Source of the DNA: an uncultured Paraprevotella sp.
Lineage (GTDB): Bacteria > Bacteroidota > Bacteroidia > Bacteroidales > Bacteroidaceae
Direction of reading: 5' to 3'
Assembly: GCA_944320765.1 (NCBI GenBank)
Contig: CALUIS010000014.1
Span: 16,439-80,438, forward strand
DNA length: 64,000 bases
Each line of letters begins with the position of its first letter. The stretch's first letter is position 1. Positions 21,980-31,450 of this stretch are shown one piece after another. A model generated the notes under the pieces. That model had not been told where the DNA came from, searched no databases, and saw only the letters and a program-made list of their open reading frames with translations. Both the position numbers and the translations under genes were made by a program.

Positions 21980-23383
21980 ATGGAAACTATTCGTAGGACG
22001 AAAATCATAGATGTGCTGAAGCGCGAGGACTACGGCGCGACGGTCAACGTGAAAGGATGGGTCCGGACACGGCGGGGCAGCAAGTCGGTCTATTTCATCG
22101 CGCTGAATGACGGGTCGACCATCAACAACGTGCAAGTCGTGGCCGACGCGGACAAGTTTGCCGACGACCTGGTCAAGCAGGTCACCACGGGCGCCTGCCT
22201 GAGCGTGACGGGCGAGCTGGTGGAGAGCGTCGGTTCGGGGCAGGCCGTGGAAATCCAGGCGCGTGAAATCGTGGTGCTGGGGACATGCGGCGCGGACTAT
22301 CCGATGCAGAAGAAAGGGCAGAGCATGGAGTATATGCGCCAGCACGCCCACATGCGCCTGCGTACCAACACGTTCGGGGCGGTGTTCCGCATCCGCCACC
22401 ACATGGCCATGGCCATCCACCGCTATTTCCACGACCACGGCTTCTTCTATTTCCATACGCCGATTATCACGGCCAGCGACTGCGAGGGGGCCGGGCAGAT
22501 GTTCCAAGTGACCACCAAGAACCTCTACGACCTGAAGAAGGACGAGGAGGGCAAGATAGACTATTCGGACGACTTCTTCGGGAAGACCACGTCGCTCACC
22601 GTGTCCGGGCAGCTGGAGGGAGAGCTGGGGGCCACGGCTTTGGGGGCCATCTATACGTTCGGGCCGACATTCCGGGCGGAGAACTCCAACACGCCGCGCC
22701 ACTTGGCCGAGTTCTGGATGATAGAGCCTGAGGTGGCGTTCAACGACATCAACGATAACATGGACTTGGCGGAAGATTTCATCAAGTATTGCGTGCGTTG
22801 GGCGTTGGACAACTGCCAGGACGATTTGGCTTTCCTGAACAAGATGATAGACAAGACCTTGCTGGACCGCCTGCATTTCGTGGTGGAGCATGACTTCGTG
22901 AGGTTGCCTTATACGAAAGGTATCGAAATCCTGGAAGAGGCGGTGAAGAACGGACGGAAATTCGAGTTCCCCGTCTACTGGGGGGCGGATTTGGCCAGCG
23001 AGCATGAGCGTTACCTCGTGGAGGAATATTTCAAGCGGCCGGTCATCCTGACGGACTATCCCAAGGAAATCAAGGCTTTCTACATGAAGATGAACGATGA
23101 CGGGAAGACCGTGCGTGCCATGGACGTGCTATTCCCGCAAATCGGCGAGATTATCGGCGGTTCCGAGCGTGAGGAAAGCTATGACAAGCTGATGGCCCGC
23201 ATCGAAGAGCTGCATATCCCGATGAAGGACATGTGGTGGTATCTCGACACGCGCCGTTTCGGCACCTGTCCGCACAGCGGCTTCGGCCTCGGGTTCGAAC
23301 GCCTGATCCTGTTCGTCACCGGCATGCAGAACATCCGTGACGTGATACCGTTCCCCCGTACGCCGAAGAACGCGGAGTTCTAA
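21980..23383 (+). CDS. asnS: Asparaginyl-tRNA synthetase
   Basis: Class IIb synthetase that charges tRNA-Asn. 467 residues, the standard length. N-terminal OB-fold anticodon-binding domain ('[25 protein letters not shown]'), motif 2 region '[26 protein letters not shown]', and motif 3 '[27 protein letters not shown]'. The motif 3 tail and 'AENSNT' identify it as AsnRS rather than AspRS. It lies 21 bp after the rluB-like gene and ends at a terminator. Confidence 0.97.
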   Translation: METIRRTKIIDVLKREDYGATVNVKGWVRTRRGSKSVYFIALNDGSTINNVQVVADADKFADDLVKQVTTGACLSVTGELVESVGSGQAVEIQAREIVVLGTCGADYPMQKKGQSMEYMRQHAHMRLRTNTFGAVFRIRHHMAMAIHRYFHDHGFFYFHTPIITASDCEGAGQMFQVTTKNLYDLKKDEEGKIDYSDDFFGKTTSLTVSGQLEGELGATALGAIYTFGPTFRAENSNTPRHLAEFWMIEPEVAFNDINDNMDLAEDFIKYCVRWALDNCQDDLAFLNKMIDKTLLDRLHFVVEHDFVRLPYTKGIEILEEAVKNGRKFEFPVYWGADLASEHERYLVEEYFKRPVILTDYPKEIKAFYMKMNDDGKTVRAMDVLFPQIGEIIGGSEREESYDKLMARIEELHIPMKDMWWYLDTRRFGTCPHSGFGLGFERLILFVTGMQNIRDVIPFPRTPKNAEF

Positions 23384-23407
23384 GGGGATGCCATACCTAT
23401 ATATATA

Positions 23408-23435
23408 AGGAGGATGCGCCGCATCCTCCTTTTTT
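23408..23435 (+). terminator. asnS terminator
   Basis: AGGAGGATGCG / CGCATCCTCCT, an 11-bp stem with a 1-nt centre, followed by T5. The ATG at 23414 lies inside this stem, so it is not the start of the next gene. Confidence 0.85.
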
Positions 23436-23467
23436 GGAAGTGGAACAAACAAGGAAAGGAGGCTTTT

Positions 23468-23965
23468 ATGACTGAGATTCGGGAAGCGACGACGGATGAC
23501 TGCGGGCTGATCCATGCCTTGGCGGCAGAGGCGTTCCCTCACACTTACCGGGAAATCCTGAGTCCGGAACAGACGGAGTATATGATGCACTGGATGTATG
23601 ACGTGGAGAGCCTGCGGCGGCAGATGACGCAGGAAGGCCATGTGTATTTCATCGCATACGCCGATGGCCTGCCCGTCGGATATGTCTCCGTGCGTCCGGA
23701 AGGGGCGGGGAAGGTGCATCTGGAGAAAATCTACGTGTTGCCCGCCTGGCAGAAGAAGCGCGTGGGGGGTGCGTTGTTCCGTCATGCCGTGGCTTACGTC
23801 CGGAGGCGCCATCCCGGCGCGCGTGCGATAGAACTGAACGTGAACCGCCGGAACCCGGCACTGGATTTCTACCGCCACATGGGAATGCGGATAGACCGCC
23901 AGGGCGATTTCGACATCGGCAACGGCTTCTATATGAACGACTATATCATGCGGCTTGACCTTTGA
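23468..23965 (+). CDS. GNAT-family N-acetyltransferase
   Basis: 165 residues starting at 'MTEIREATTDDCGLIHALA'. This ATG is preceded by GGAAAGGAGGC, a good ribosome-binding site, whereas the upstream in-frame ATG lies in the asnS terminator. GNAT motif A is 'LEKIYVLPAWQKKRVGGALFRHAV', with the acetyl-CoA loop (Q/R)xxGxG/A present as 'QKKRVGG'; motif B is 'IELNVNRRNPALDFYRHMGM'. The substrate is unknown; RimI-like and small-molecule acetyltransferases share this layout. Confidence 0.9.
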   Translation: MTEIREATTDDCGLIHALAAEAFPHTYREILSPEQTEYMMHWMYDVESLRRQMTQEGHVYFIAYADGLPVGYVSVRPEGAGKVHLEKIYVLPAWQKKRVGGALFRHAVAYVRRRHPGARAIELNVNRRNPALDFYRHMGMRIDRQGDFDIGNGFYMNDYIMRLDL

Positions 23966-23992
23966 AAAAAGGAAAAAAGTTGGTGCTTTTTG

Positions 23993-24023
23993 TTTGTGGT
24001 TTGGGCGAAAAGTAGTAATTTTG
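23993..24023 (+). promoter_or_regulatory. Promoter of the rplM ribosomal-protein operon
   Basis: TTTG (23993-23996), 19 nt, TAATTTTG (24016-24023): full consensus. Confidence 0.85.
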
Positions 24024-24170
24024 CAAGCCGATTATTATCAAGAAGACTATAAAGGTCTTACCGCCTGTGTGTTAATAGTCTCTCCATTGGCCTTGAAGGG
24101 ACGGTTAGGGAATCACGGGAAAAAGGAAATTAGAGTTTTTTAGTAGTAACAATTATTTTAAGATTAAAGA
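24024..24170 (+). promoter_or_regulatory. Candidate ribosomal-protein leader upstream of rplM
   Basis: About 140 nt of untranslated leader between the promoter and the rplM ATG. It contains a small hairpin (AAGAC, 6-nt loop, GTCTT near 24040) and a second possible stem between AGTCTCTCC and GGGAC. Ribosomal-protein operons are often autoregulated through such leaders; binding by L13 or S9 is inference. Confidence 0.4.
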
Positions 24171-24632
24171 ATGGATACTTTAAGTTACAAGACCATTTCG
24201 GCCAACAAAGAGACCGCAAAAAAGGAATGGGTCGTTGTGGATGCGACAGACCAGGTTTTGGGTCGTTTAGGCTCTAAGGTGGCAAAACTGTTGAGAGGAA
24301 AGTACAAACCCAACTTCACGCCTCATGCAGACTGCGGTGACAATGTCATCATCATCAACGCGGACAAGGTGAAGCTGACGGGCAAGAAATGGACAGACCG
24401 CGTGTACCTCAGCTATACGGGCTATCCCGGCGGACAGCGCGAGATGACTCCGGCACGCCTGATGTCCCGCCCGAACGGTGCGGACCGTCTGGTGAGAAAG
24501 GTGGTGAAAGGCATGTTGCCGAAGAACCGTCTGGCAGACCAGCTGTTGCGTAACCTGTATATCTACGCAGGCAACGAACACAAGCACGAGGCACAGCAAC
24601 CCAAAATGATTGATATAAACCAGTATAAATAA
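24171..24632 (+). CDS. rplM: 50S ribosomal protein L13
   Basis: 153 residues, typical L13: 'WVVVDATDQVLGRLGSKVAKLLRGK' near the start, then 'GDNVIIINADKVKLTGKKW' and 'VKGMLPKN'. It is the first gene of the L13-S9-S2-EF-Ts cluster, and rpsI follows after 6 bp. Confidence 0.98.
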   Translation: MDTLSYKTISANKETAKKEWVVVDATDQVLGRLGSKVAKLLRGKYKPNFTPHADCGDNVIIINADKVKLTGKKWTDRVYLSYTGYPGGQREMTPARLMSRPNGADRLVRKVVKGMLPKNRLADQLLRNLYIYAGNEHKHEAQQPKMIDINQYK

Positions 24633-24638
24633 TAAGAG

Positions 24639-25025
24639 ATGGAAGTAGTTAATGCATTAGGCAGACGTAAGAGTGCCGTAGCCCGCGTATACGTCAACGA
24701 AGGTACGGGAAAGATTACTATCAACAAGAAAGACCTTGCGGTGTACTTTCCCTCTCCGATTCTTCAATATGTGGTAAAACAGCCGCTCACCACTTTGGGC
24801 GTGGAAGAGAAATACGACATCAAGGTCAATGTCTATGGCGGCGGCTTCACCGGCCAGTCCCAGGCCTTGCGTCTGGCTATCGCCCGTGCGTTGGTGAAAA
24901 TCAACGCCGATGACAAGAAGGCTCTCCGTGCGGAAGGCTTCATCACACGCGATTCCCGTGTGGTTGAACGTAAGAAGCCGGGACGTCCGAAGGCACGTCG
25001 TAGATTCCAGTTCAGTAAACGTTAA
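24639..25025 (+). CDS. rpsI: 30S ribosomal protein S9
   Basis: 128 residues. The C-terminal signature 'DSRVVERKKPGRPKARRRFQFSKR' ends in the conserved basic tail that reaches the P-site tRNA. Start 'MEVVNALGRRKSAVARVYV' is standard. It is co-transcribed with rplM. Confidence 0.98.
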   Translation: MEVVNALGRRKSAVARVYVNEGTGKITINKKDLAVYFPSPILQYVVKQPLTTLGVEEKYDIKVNVYGGGFTGQSQALRLAIARALVKINADDKKALRAEGFITRDSRVVERKKPGRPKARRRFQFSKR

Positions 25026-25146
25026 TATTCGGCCGTTTATCGAGCTGCGTCAACGTTTAGTATCTAAATCTCCGGGATTCCCCATGGACTACTCGGAGGT
25101 TGGTTGAGAAAACAAAAAAGAAAGTAAACGATTAAAAAGGAAGAAA
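25026..25146 (+). other. Spacer between rpsI and rpsB with possible leader structure
   Basis: 121 bp without a gene. It can form TTTAG-tat-CTAAA and CTCCG...CGGAG hairpins ahead of a purine-rich stretch and the rpsB ribosome-binding site. It may be an S2-type autoregulatory leader; evidence is weak. Confidence 0.3.
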
Positions 25147-25986
25147 ATGTCAAGAACGAATTTTGATACATTGTTGGAAGCGGGTTGTCACTTTGGACAC
25201 TTGACCCGTAAGTGGAACCCGGCCATGGCCCCCTATATCTTCATGGAGCGTAACGGCATCCATATCATCGACCTCCATAAGACGGTGGCCAAAATCGACG
25301 AAGCTGCGGAAGCTTTGAAACAAATCGCAAAGTCTGGAAAGAAGATTTTGTTCGTTGCTACTAAAAAACAAGCCAAGCAGGTCGTGGCAGAGAAAGCCGC
25401 GGCTGTGAATATGCCTTATGTCATCGAGCGTTGGCCGGGCGGTATGTTGACCAACTTCCCGACCATCCGCAAGGCGGTGAAGAAAATGGCCAACATCGAC
25501 AAGCTGATGGCGGACGGGACTTATTCCAACCTGTCCAAGCGTGAAGTCCTCCAGATTTCCCGTCAGCGTGCCAAACTGGAGAAGAACCTGGGTTCCATCG
25601 CCGACCTGACCCGTCTGCCGGCGGCTTTGTTCGTGGTGGACGTGATGAAGGAGCAGATTGCCGTGCGCGAGGCCAACCGTCTGGGCATTCCTGTGTTCGC
25701 CATCGTGGATACGAATTCCAACCCGAACAACGTGGACTTCGTGATTCCGGCCAATGATGACGCCAACAAGAGCGTGGAAGTCATTCTGGACGCTTGCTGC
25801 GCCGCCATCGCCGAAGGCTTGGAAGAGCGCAAGGCAGAGAAGGTGGACGTAGAGGCCGCCGGAGAGGGTGAGAACAAGGACGGCAAATCCCGTAAGCGTA
25901 CCGCCAAGGCCCGTGTGGAGAAGGCGGAGGACACCGAGGCTCCCGCTGAGAGTGAGGCTGCCGCAGAAGAGGTAGCAGAGGCTTAA
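25147..25986 (+). CDS. rpsB: 30S ribosomal protein S2
   Basis: 279 residues. The S2 core is clear ('LLEAGCHFGHLTRKWNPAMAPYIF', 'VIERWPGGMLTNFPTIRKAV', 'PVFAIVDTNSNPNNVDFVIPANDDA'). The last 50 or so residues form an acidic, Ala/Glu/Lys-rich low-complexity tail ('AEDTEAPAESEAAAEEVAEA'), a lineage-specific extension. tsf follows after 38 bp. Confidence 0.98.
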   Translation: MSRTNFDTLLEAGCHFGHLTRKWNPAMAPYIFMERNGIHIIDLHKTVAKIDEAAEALKQIAKSGKKILFVATKKQAKQVVAEKAAAVNMPYVIERWPGGMLTNFPTIRKAVKKMANIDKLMADGTYSNLSKREVLQISRQRAKLEKNLGSIADLTRLPAALFVVDVMKEQIAVREANRLGIPVFAIVDTNSNPNNVDFVIPANDDANKSVEVILDACCAAIAEGLEERKAEKVDVEAAGEGENKDGKSRKRTAKARVEKAEDTEAPAESEAAAEEVAEA

Positions 25987-26024
25987 TCTGATTAATCATA
26001 AATAAGAAATACAGAATAAAGAGT

Positions 26025-26849
26025 ATGGCTGTTACAATGGCAGATATTACCAAGCTCCGTCAGATTTCGGGGGCTGGTATGATGGATTGCAAGAAGGCTT
26101 TGGAAGAGGCTGGCAATGACATCGAGAAGGCTATGGAAATCATCCGCAAGAAAGGGCAGGCCGTGGCGGCTAAGCGTTCAGACCGCGAAGCAGCCGAGGG
26201 CTGTGTCGTGGTCAAGGCCGAGAACGGCTTCGGCGCGATTATCGCCTTGAAGTGCGAGACGGATTTTGTGGCCAAAAATGAGGATTTCGTGAAGCTGGCC
26301 AAGGAAATCTTGGATTTGGCTGTGGCCAATAAGTGCAAGACCTTGGACGAGGTGAAGGCTTTGCCGATGGGGAATGCGACGGTGGCCGACGCGGTGGTAG
26401 ACCGTAGCGGTATCACGGGCGAGAAGATGGAGCTGGATGGTTATCTGACCATCGAAGGCGATGACATCTCCGTGTACAACCACCAGAACAAGAACCAGCT
26501 CTGCACCATGGTGGCCTTGAACAAGGCTGTGGCTCCGGAATACGGCCACGCTGTGGCCATGCAGGTGGCTGCCATGAATCCCCGTTCTTTGGACGAGAAG
26601 GATTATCCGGCAGACGTGCTGGCCCGCGAGAAGGAAATCGCTGCCGACAAGGCCCGCCAGGAAGGGAAGCCTGAGAACATGATCGAGAAGATTGCCATGG
26701 GCCGTCTGAACAAGGTGTTCAAGGAAGAGTGCTTGCTGAAGCAGGCTTTCATCCAGAACGACAAGATCAGCGTGGCTGACTACTTGAAGGAAGCCGACAA
26801 GGATTGCACGGTGACAGCCTTCAAGCGTTTCACCTTGCGTGCCGAATAA
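26025..26849 (+). CDS. tsf: Elongation factor Ts
   Basis: 274 residues. Nucleotide exchange factor for EF-Tu. N-terminal UBA-like domain 'LRQISGAGMMDCKKALEEAGNDIEKAMEIIRKKG', then the core with 'LKCETDFVAKNEDF', the EF-Tu-contacting TDFVA motif. ATGs at 26025 and 26037 are both possible starts; the second gives 'MADITKLRQ', the canonical beginning. Last gene of the ribosomal cluster. Confidence 0.97.
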   Translation: MAVTMADITKLRQISGAGMMDCKKALEEAGNDIEKAMEIIRKKGQAVAAKRSDREAAEGCVVVKAENGFGAIIALKCETDFVAKNEDFVKLAKEILDLAVANKCKTLDEVKALPMGNATVADAVVDRSGITGEKMELDGYLTIEGDDISVYNHQNKNQLCTMVALNKAVAPEYGHAVAMQVAAMNPRSLDEKDYPADVLAREKEIAADKARQEGKPENMIEKIAMGRLNKVFKEECLLKQAFIQNDKISVADYLKEADKDCTVTAFKRFTLRAE

Positions 26850-26876
26850 TCTCTCGGATGTGAGTAAAGATAAAAG

Positions 26877-26905
26877 GGCGATGCCGTTTGGCATCGCCTT
26901 TTTTT
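26877..26905 (+). terminator. Terminator of the rplM-rpsI-rpsB-tsf operon
   Basis: GGCGATGCC-GTTT-GGCATCGCC followed by seven T. Confidence 0.92.
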
Positions 26906-26940
26906 GAACCTTGATGTTTCGTCCCTATCAAATAAATCCG

Positions 26941-26948
26941 TATTTTTG
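26941..26948 (+). promoter_or_regulatory. Promoter -7 box before the FAH-family gene
   Basis: TATTTTTG, exact TAnnTTTG, 27 bp before the ATG. It would serve the FAH gene and probably porU-porV-ispF. Confidence 0.6.
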
Positions 26949-26975
26949 CAGTGAGATAATTAAAAAGGGAAGACT

Positions 26976-27593
26976 ATGAAAATACTGGCAGTGGGCATGA
27001 ATTACGCCGCACACAATAAAGAGCTGGACGGCACGTTATATAAACCGGAAGAGCCTGTGATTTTTGCCAAACCGGATTCGGCGTTGCTGAAGGATGGAAA
27101 ACCGTTTTTCATCCCGGATTTCACGAAACAGTGCGATTACGAGGTGGAACTGGTGGTCCGTATCTGCCGGCTGGGAAAGAATATTGCCCCGCGTTTTGCC
27201 TATCGTTATTACGATGCGGTGACAGTGGGGATTGACTTCACGGCCCGCGACCTGCAACGGAAATTCCGTAAGGCCGGACTGCCTTGGGAACTGAGCAAGG
27301 GATTCGACAATTCCGCCGTGGTCGGGGATTTCGTGGACAAGGAAGAATTGCCCGACATCCAGCAGATTCCTTTCCATCTGGATATTGACGGACGGACGGT
27401 GCAGGAGGGTTATTCGGGCGACATGCTGTTCGCCGTGGACGAGCTGATTGCTTTTGTCAGCCGTTTCTATACGCTCAAGATGGGAGACTTGTTGTTCACG
27501 GGGACACCGTCTGGTGTCGGTCCGGTGCATGTGGGGCAGAGGTTGCAAGGCTACATCATGGAACGGAAGATTTTGGATTTTAACGTAAGGTGA
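26976..27593 (+). CDS. Fumarylacetoacetate hydrolase (FAH) family protein
   Basis: 205 residues, the compact FAHD1-like form: 'MKILAVGMNYAAHNKEL', 'PVIFAKPDSALL', the metal-binding acidic cluster 'CDYEVELVV' and 'GIDFTARDLQ', and the typical end 'GDLLFTGTPSGVGPV'. Members are acylpyruvases, oxaloacetate decarboxylases or catechol-pathway hydrolases; the substrate cannot be told from sequence. It lies 4 bp before porU, which looks like operon context rather than shared function. Confidence 0.9.
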   Translation: MKILAVGMNYAAHNKELDGTLYKPEEPVIFAKPDSALLKDGKPFFIPDFTKQCDYEVELVVRICRLGKNIAPRFAYRYYDAVTVGIDFTARDLQRKFRKAGLPWELSKGFDNSAVVGDFVDKEELPDIQQIPFHLDIDGRTVQEGYSGDMLFAVDELIAFVSRFYTLKMGDLLFTGTPSGVGPVHVGQRLQGYIMERKILDFNVR

Positions 27594-27597
27594 CAGA

Positions 27598-30500
27598 ATG
27601 AGATTGAAAGCCGCCCTTTTGGTGCTTTTTGCTTGCGTGGCAACCCGTATGTCCGCGCAAGAGTTTACTTATGTGGATTGGGAGGTGCTGCGTCCGGATA
27701 CCGTGCCGGTACAGTATGACGAGGTGATTCCTTTGGCAGAGGACTATGACCGGTTCGATTACGAAGTCGTGCTGGAGTATCCTGAGTATGTGGGATTGAC
27801 GGCCGAAGAGACGGAGCGTGTGTCCAGGTGGGGAGACGGGTTGCCGGAATCGCCTGCGGTCTACAGCCATGTGGGTGTGTCGCGCAAGAAAGGGTTGCTG
27901 GATGTTTCCTTCGTTCCTATTGTAAAGCGAGGCGGGCGGTATTATAAGCTGGCCAGCTTCAAGATGAAGGTGGTCCGGAAGCTGAAGCCCCAGAAGCGGG
28001 GAGGGCTTGCAGTGGCCAAACGGACTGCGGACGAGCGGTATGCGTCCCATTCGGTGTTGGCACAAGGCCGTTGGGTGAAGATAGGCATTACCGAGGACGG
28101 CGTTTACCGCCTGACACCTTCGGCTTTGCAGGAGATGGGTTTTAGCGACCCTTCGCGTGTCAAGTTGTACGGTTATGGCGGACATGTGCAGGATGAGGAA
28201 CTGGATGCAGACACGGATTTTGATGACTTGGAGGAAGTGCCGCTCTACCGTGACAGCCGCGGGCTGTTGTTCTTCGGACGCGGGCTGGTGTCGTGGTCGG
28301 AGCCGGACCGGAGGGGAAGGGCTTCCCACCGGGTGAACACATACGCCCGCCAGGCATGTTACTTCCTGACCGAAGGAGACGCGCCGCTTGCCATCAGCGT
28401 AGAGACGGCCCGGCTTGCTCCCCAAAGAGACTTGGACTTCACTTGGGCCAACATATTATATAAGAAAGAGGAATATTCCTGGTATCAGACCGGGCGGAAT
28501 TTTTATGAGGACGTGAATTATGCGTTGTCGAACACCCATACCTACCAATTGCCGACGTTGGATCCGGTCCCTTCGTCCGACGCTTCGTTGAAAGTGAATT
28601 TCACAGCCCGGTCCACATCTTCGCAGGTTTCAGTGCGGCCGGTCGTGGACGATGTGTCGATGACGGCCATTACCATTGGGGTTTCCGGGAGTTATAATGC
28701 CGCTCAAGAGGGAAGCCGGACTTACACCTTGTCTTCTTTGCGCGAGGGGGCGGCTGGAACAACAGTCACGCTGACTTCCACTGCCGGGGTGGACGGGCGT
28801 TTGGGGTATCTCGAATTATGTTATGAGAGGCAGCTCAAAATGCGGGATGCTTATTTGTATATACGGCATACGGAAACCTCGGCTTCCAATTTCGTGATTG
28901 ACACGCAGGGGAGGAATGGCATGAAGCTGTGGAAACTGGGGGGAAGGGGCGTTCCGATGACGGAGATGCAGGGTACGCTTTCCGGAAACACTTATACCGT
29001 GGCGGTGGACGACCCTTCCCAAGAATATGTGGCGGTGGACGTGAATGCTGATTTTCCTGTTCCCGTTTATGTGGGAGAGGTGGCGAACCAGGACCTGCAT
29101 GCGATGCCGGCAACGGATATGGTCGTCATCGTCCCGTCCAACGGGGCGCTTCTGGCGCAGGCCGAACGTCTGGCGGAGGCCCATCGCAGCCTGGAAGGGA
29201 TGCGTGTGCAGGTGGTCCGTGCAGATCAGGTTTATAATGAATTCTCTTCTGGTACGCCGGACGCTACGGCATACCGCCGTATGATGAAAATGCTGTACGA
29301 CCGTGCCGTGACGGAGGAGGACATGCCCCGCTATCTGCTGTTGTTCGGTGATGGCTTGTGGGACAACCGTATGTTGACATCCGAAACGCGCGGCCTGAAT
29401 CCTGATAATTATCTGCTCTGTTATGAGTCGGAAAATTCCCTGAGCCATACCAACGGTTTCGTGATGGAAGAATATTTCGGGCTTCTGGATGACGGGGAGG
29501 GGGGGGACCTGCAGATGGACAAGACGGACCTGGGGGTCGGGCGTTTCCCTGTGACGACGGAGGAAGAGGCCCGGATTATGGTGGACAAGACCATAGGCTA
29601 CATGGAGAACCGGTATGCCGGCGCGTGGCGGAATGTAGTGTGCGTGATGGGGGACGACGGAGATGAGAACGACCATATCAAAAAAGCGGAACTCATTGCG
29701 GAGGAGGTGGAGACGGAGCATCCGGACATGCAGGTGAACCGCATCTTTTGGGATGCGTATAAGCGGGAGGCAAGTACTTCCGGCCATTCCTATCCGGGTG
29801 TGGAGACGGACATTAAGGAACAAATGAAAGAAGGTTGCCTGATGATGAACTATACGGGGCATGGAAACCCCCGGGAGCTGTCGCATGAGCTGGTCCTCAA
29901 CATGGGGGATTTTTCCTCTTTCTCCTCGTCGAACGTGCCTTTGTGGATTACGGCGGCTTGCGACGTGGCTCCTTTTGACATGACTGAGGACAATATCGGC
30001 GAGAAGGCGGTGTTGCAGCCCACGGGTTCGGCCGTGGCGTTTTATGGTACGACACGTACGGTGTATTCCACTGCCAACAGCTGGATGAACCGCTATTTTA
30101 CGCGCTATGTGTTGGGCCGGGATGAGACGGGAAGGCGGAACGCCATCGGGGACGCCGTGCGGATGGCCAAGGTCAGCCTGGTGTCGCCGCATTATTGTGC
30201 AAGGCATGGCGAATTGGATTATTGTGACAGTACGGACACGTCGGTCAACAAGCTTCATTACGTGCTTTTGGGTGATCCGGCCTTGAAATTGGGCGTGCCG
30301 GAGTATGAGCTGGTGGTGGACAGCATCAACGGGCAGGAGGTGGGCGACGGTTTGCCCCTGGCCAACTTCAACGCCGGCAGCATCGCCCGTGTCTCAGGTC
30401 ATGTGGCAGATGCCGGCGGACAGCTGCTTTCCGATTATTCTGGTGTGTTGTCGGCCACCATCTACGACAGTGAGACGGAGGTGACTTGCCTGAACAACGA

Positions 30501-31401
30501 CGGGAACTCGGACCCTCCCGTCACCTATTTCACGCGGGACAAACGGCTCTACACGGGGAATGATTCTATCCGGCAAGGGAAGTTCGCCATTACGTTCCCC
30601 GTCCCGATGGATATCAAATATTCGGGCGAGTCGGGGCGTATCCTGCTGTATGCCATCGACAACGCGAAGCAGCGCGAGGCTAACGGCTATTCGGAGCAGG
30701 TGACGGTGGGCGGCAGCAGTGACGAACTGTCCGGCGACACGGAAGGCCCGCTGATCCGGGCTTACCTGAACCGCGAGGATTTCGTGTCGGGCGGGACGGT
30801 GAACGCTTCGCCTTATTTCGTGGCCATGTTGGAAGACGAGAGCGGTATCAATGTGACGAATACGGCTGTAGGGCACGACTTGGAACTGACCATTGACGGA
30901 GACCCGGCGAAAACTTATATCCTGAACAGCGAGTATGTGAGTGCGTTGGGCGATTACCGCAAGGGGCAGCTGGCGTACGTGATACCGGCCTTGCCGGACG
31001 GACCGCATACCCTGACGTTCCGGGCGTGGGACGTGATGAACAATTCCTCTTCCGTAAGCTTGGACTTTCAGGTCGACGGTGGGGCCGAACCCGATTTGAT
31101 TAGCTTGACGTGTACAGACAATCCGGCCCGTGGGAACACAACGTTCATTATGCGTTACGACCGTCCAGGCACGGAGTGCGACTTTACGATTGAAGTGTTC
31201 GATTTTGCGGGCCGCAAGCTTTGGACCCATACGGAGAAAGGCACGTCGGAGGATGGCATCTACCGTGTGGAATGGAACCTGACGACGGGGAGCGGAATGC
31301 CTCTGTCCACCGGTGTCTACCTGTATCGCGCTTACGTTTCCACTCCGGGGGGGAAGGAAGCGTCCCGGGCGAATAAAATTGTCATACTGGGCAATAAATG
31401 A
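27598..31401 (+). CDS. porU: Type IX secretion system sortase PorU
   Basis: 1267 residues with a signal peptide (residues 1-20, 'MSAQ'). PorU is a gingipain-like (peptidase C25) surface enzyme that removes the C-terminal signal of T9SS cargo and transfers the cargo to A-LPS. The C25 domain (about 500-910) shows the catalytic His in 'YTGHGNPREL' (His755) and the catalytic Cys in 'WITAACDVAPFD' (Cys788). The C-terminal 100 residues ('SLTCTDNPARGNTTF', 'FAGRKLWTHTEKG', 'PLSTGVYLYRAYV') form its own CTD-type beta domain. porV follows directly, as in other Bacteroidetes. Very secure. Confidence 0.95.
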   Translation: MRLKAALLVLFACVATRMSAQEFTYVDWEVLRPDTVPVQYDEVIPLAEDYDRFDYEVVLEYPEYVGLTAEETERVSRWGDGLPESPAVYSHVGVSRKKGLLDVSFVPIVKRGGRYYKLASFKMKVVRKLKPQKRGGLAVAKRTADERYASHSVLAQGRWVKIGITEDGVYRLTPSALQEMGFSDPSRVKLYGYGGHVQDEELDADTDFDDLEEVPLYRDSRGLLFFGRGLVSWSEPDRRGRASHRVNTYARQACYFLTEGDAPLAISVETARLAPQRDLDFTWANILYKKEEYSWYQTGRNFYEDVNYALSNTHTYQLPTLDPVPSSDASLKVNFTARSTSSQVSVRPVVDDVSMTAITIGVSGSYNAAQEGSRTYTLSSLREGAAGTTVTLTSTAGVDGRLGYLELCYERQLKMRDAYLYIRHTETSASNFVIDTQGRNGMKLWKLGGRGVPMTEMQGTLSGNTYTVAVDDPSQEYVAVDVNADFPVPVYVGEVANQDLHAMPATDMVVIVPSNGALLAQAERLAEAHRSLEGMRVQVVRADQVYNEFSSGTPDATAYRRMMKMLYDRAVTEEDMPRYLLLFGDGLWDNRMLTSETRGLNPDNYLLCYESENSLSHTNGFVMEEYFGLLDDGEGGDLQMDKTDLGVGRFPVTTEEEARIMVDKTIGYMENRYAGAWRNVVCVMGDDGDENDHIKKAELIAEEVETEHPDMQVNRIFWDAYKREASTSGHSYPGVETDIKEQMKEGCLMMNYTGHGNPRELSHELVLNMGDFSSFSSSNVPLWITAACDVAPFDMTEDNIGEKAVLQPTGSAVAFYGTTRTVYSTANSWMNRYFTRYVLGRDETGRRNAIGDAVRMAKVSLVSPHYCARHGELDYCDSTDTSVNKLHYVLLGDPALKLGVPEYELVVDSINGQEVGDGLPLANFNAGSIARVSGHVADAGGQLLSDYSGVLSATIYDSETEVTCLNNDGNSDPPVTYFTRDKRLYTGNDSIRQGKFAITFPVPMDIKYSGESGRILLYAIDNAKQREANGYSEQVTVGGSSDELSGDTEGPLIRAYLNREDFVSGGTVNASPYFVAMLEDESGINVTNTAVGHDLELTIDGDPAKTYILNSEYVSALGDYRKGQLAYVIPALPDGPHTLTFRAWDVMNNSSSVSLDFQVDGGAEPDLISLTCTDNPARGNTTFIMRYDRPGTECDFTIEVFDFAGRKLWTHTEKGTSEDGIYRVEWNLTTGSGMPLSTGVYLYRAYVSTPGGKEASRANKIVILGNK

Positions 31402-31450
31402 AAATGCGGGGCGTTATCTTATCAATGAAAGAAGAATAGGTGTATATAGT

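Noticed and set aside
31313..31450. N-terminal extension of porV
   Set aside because: It overlaps the porU coding end and would hide the clear signal peptide that begins at 31451.
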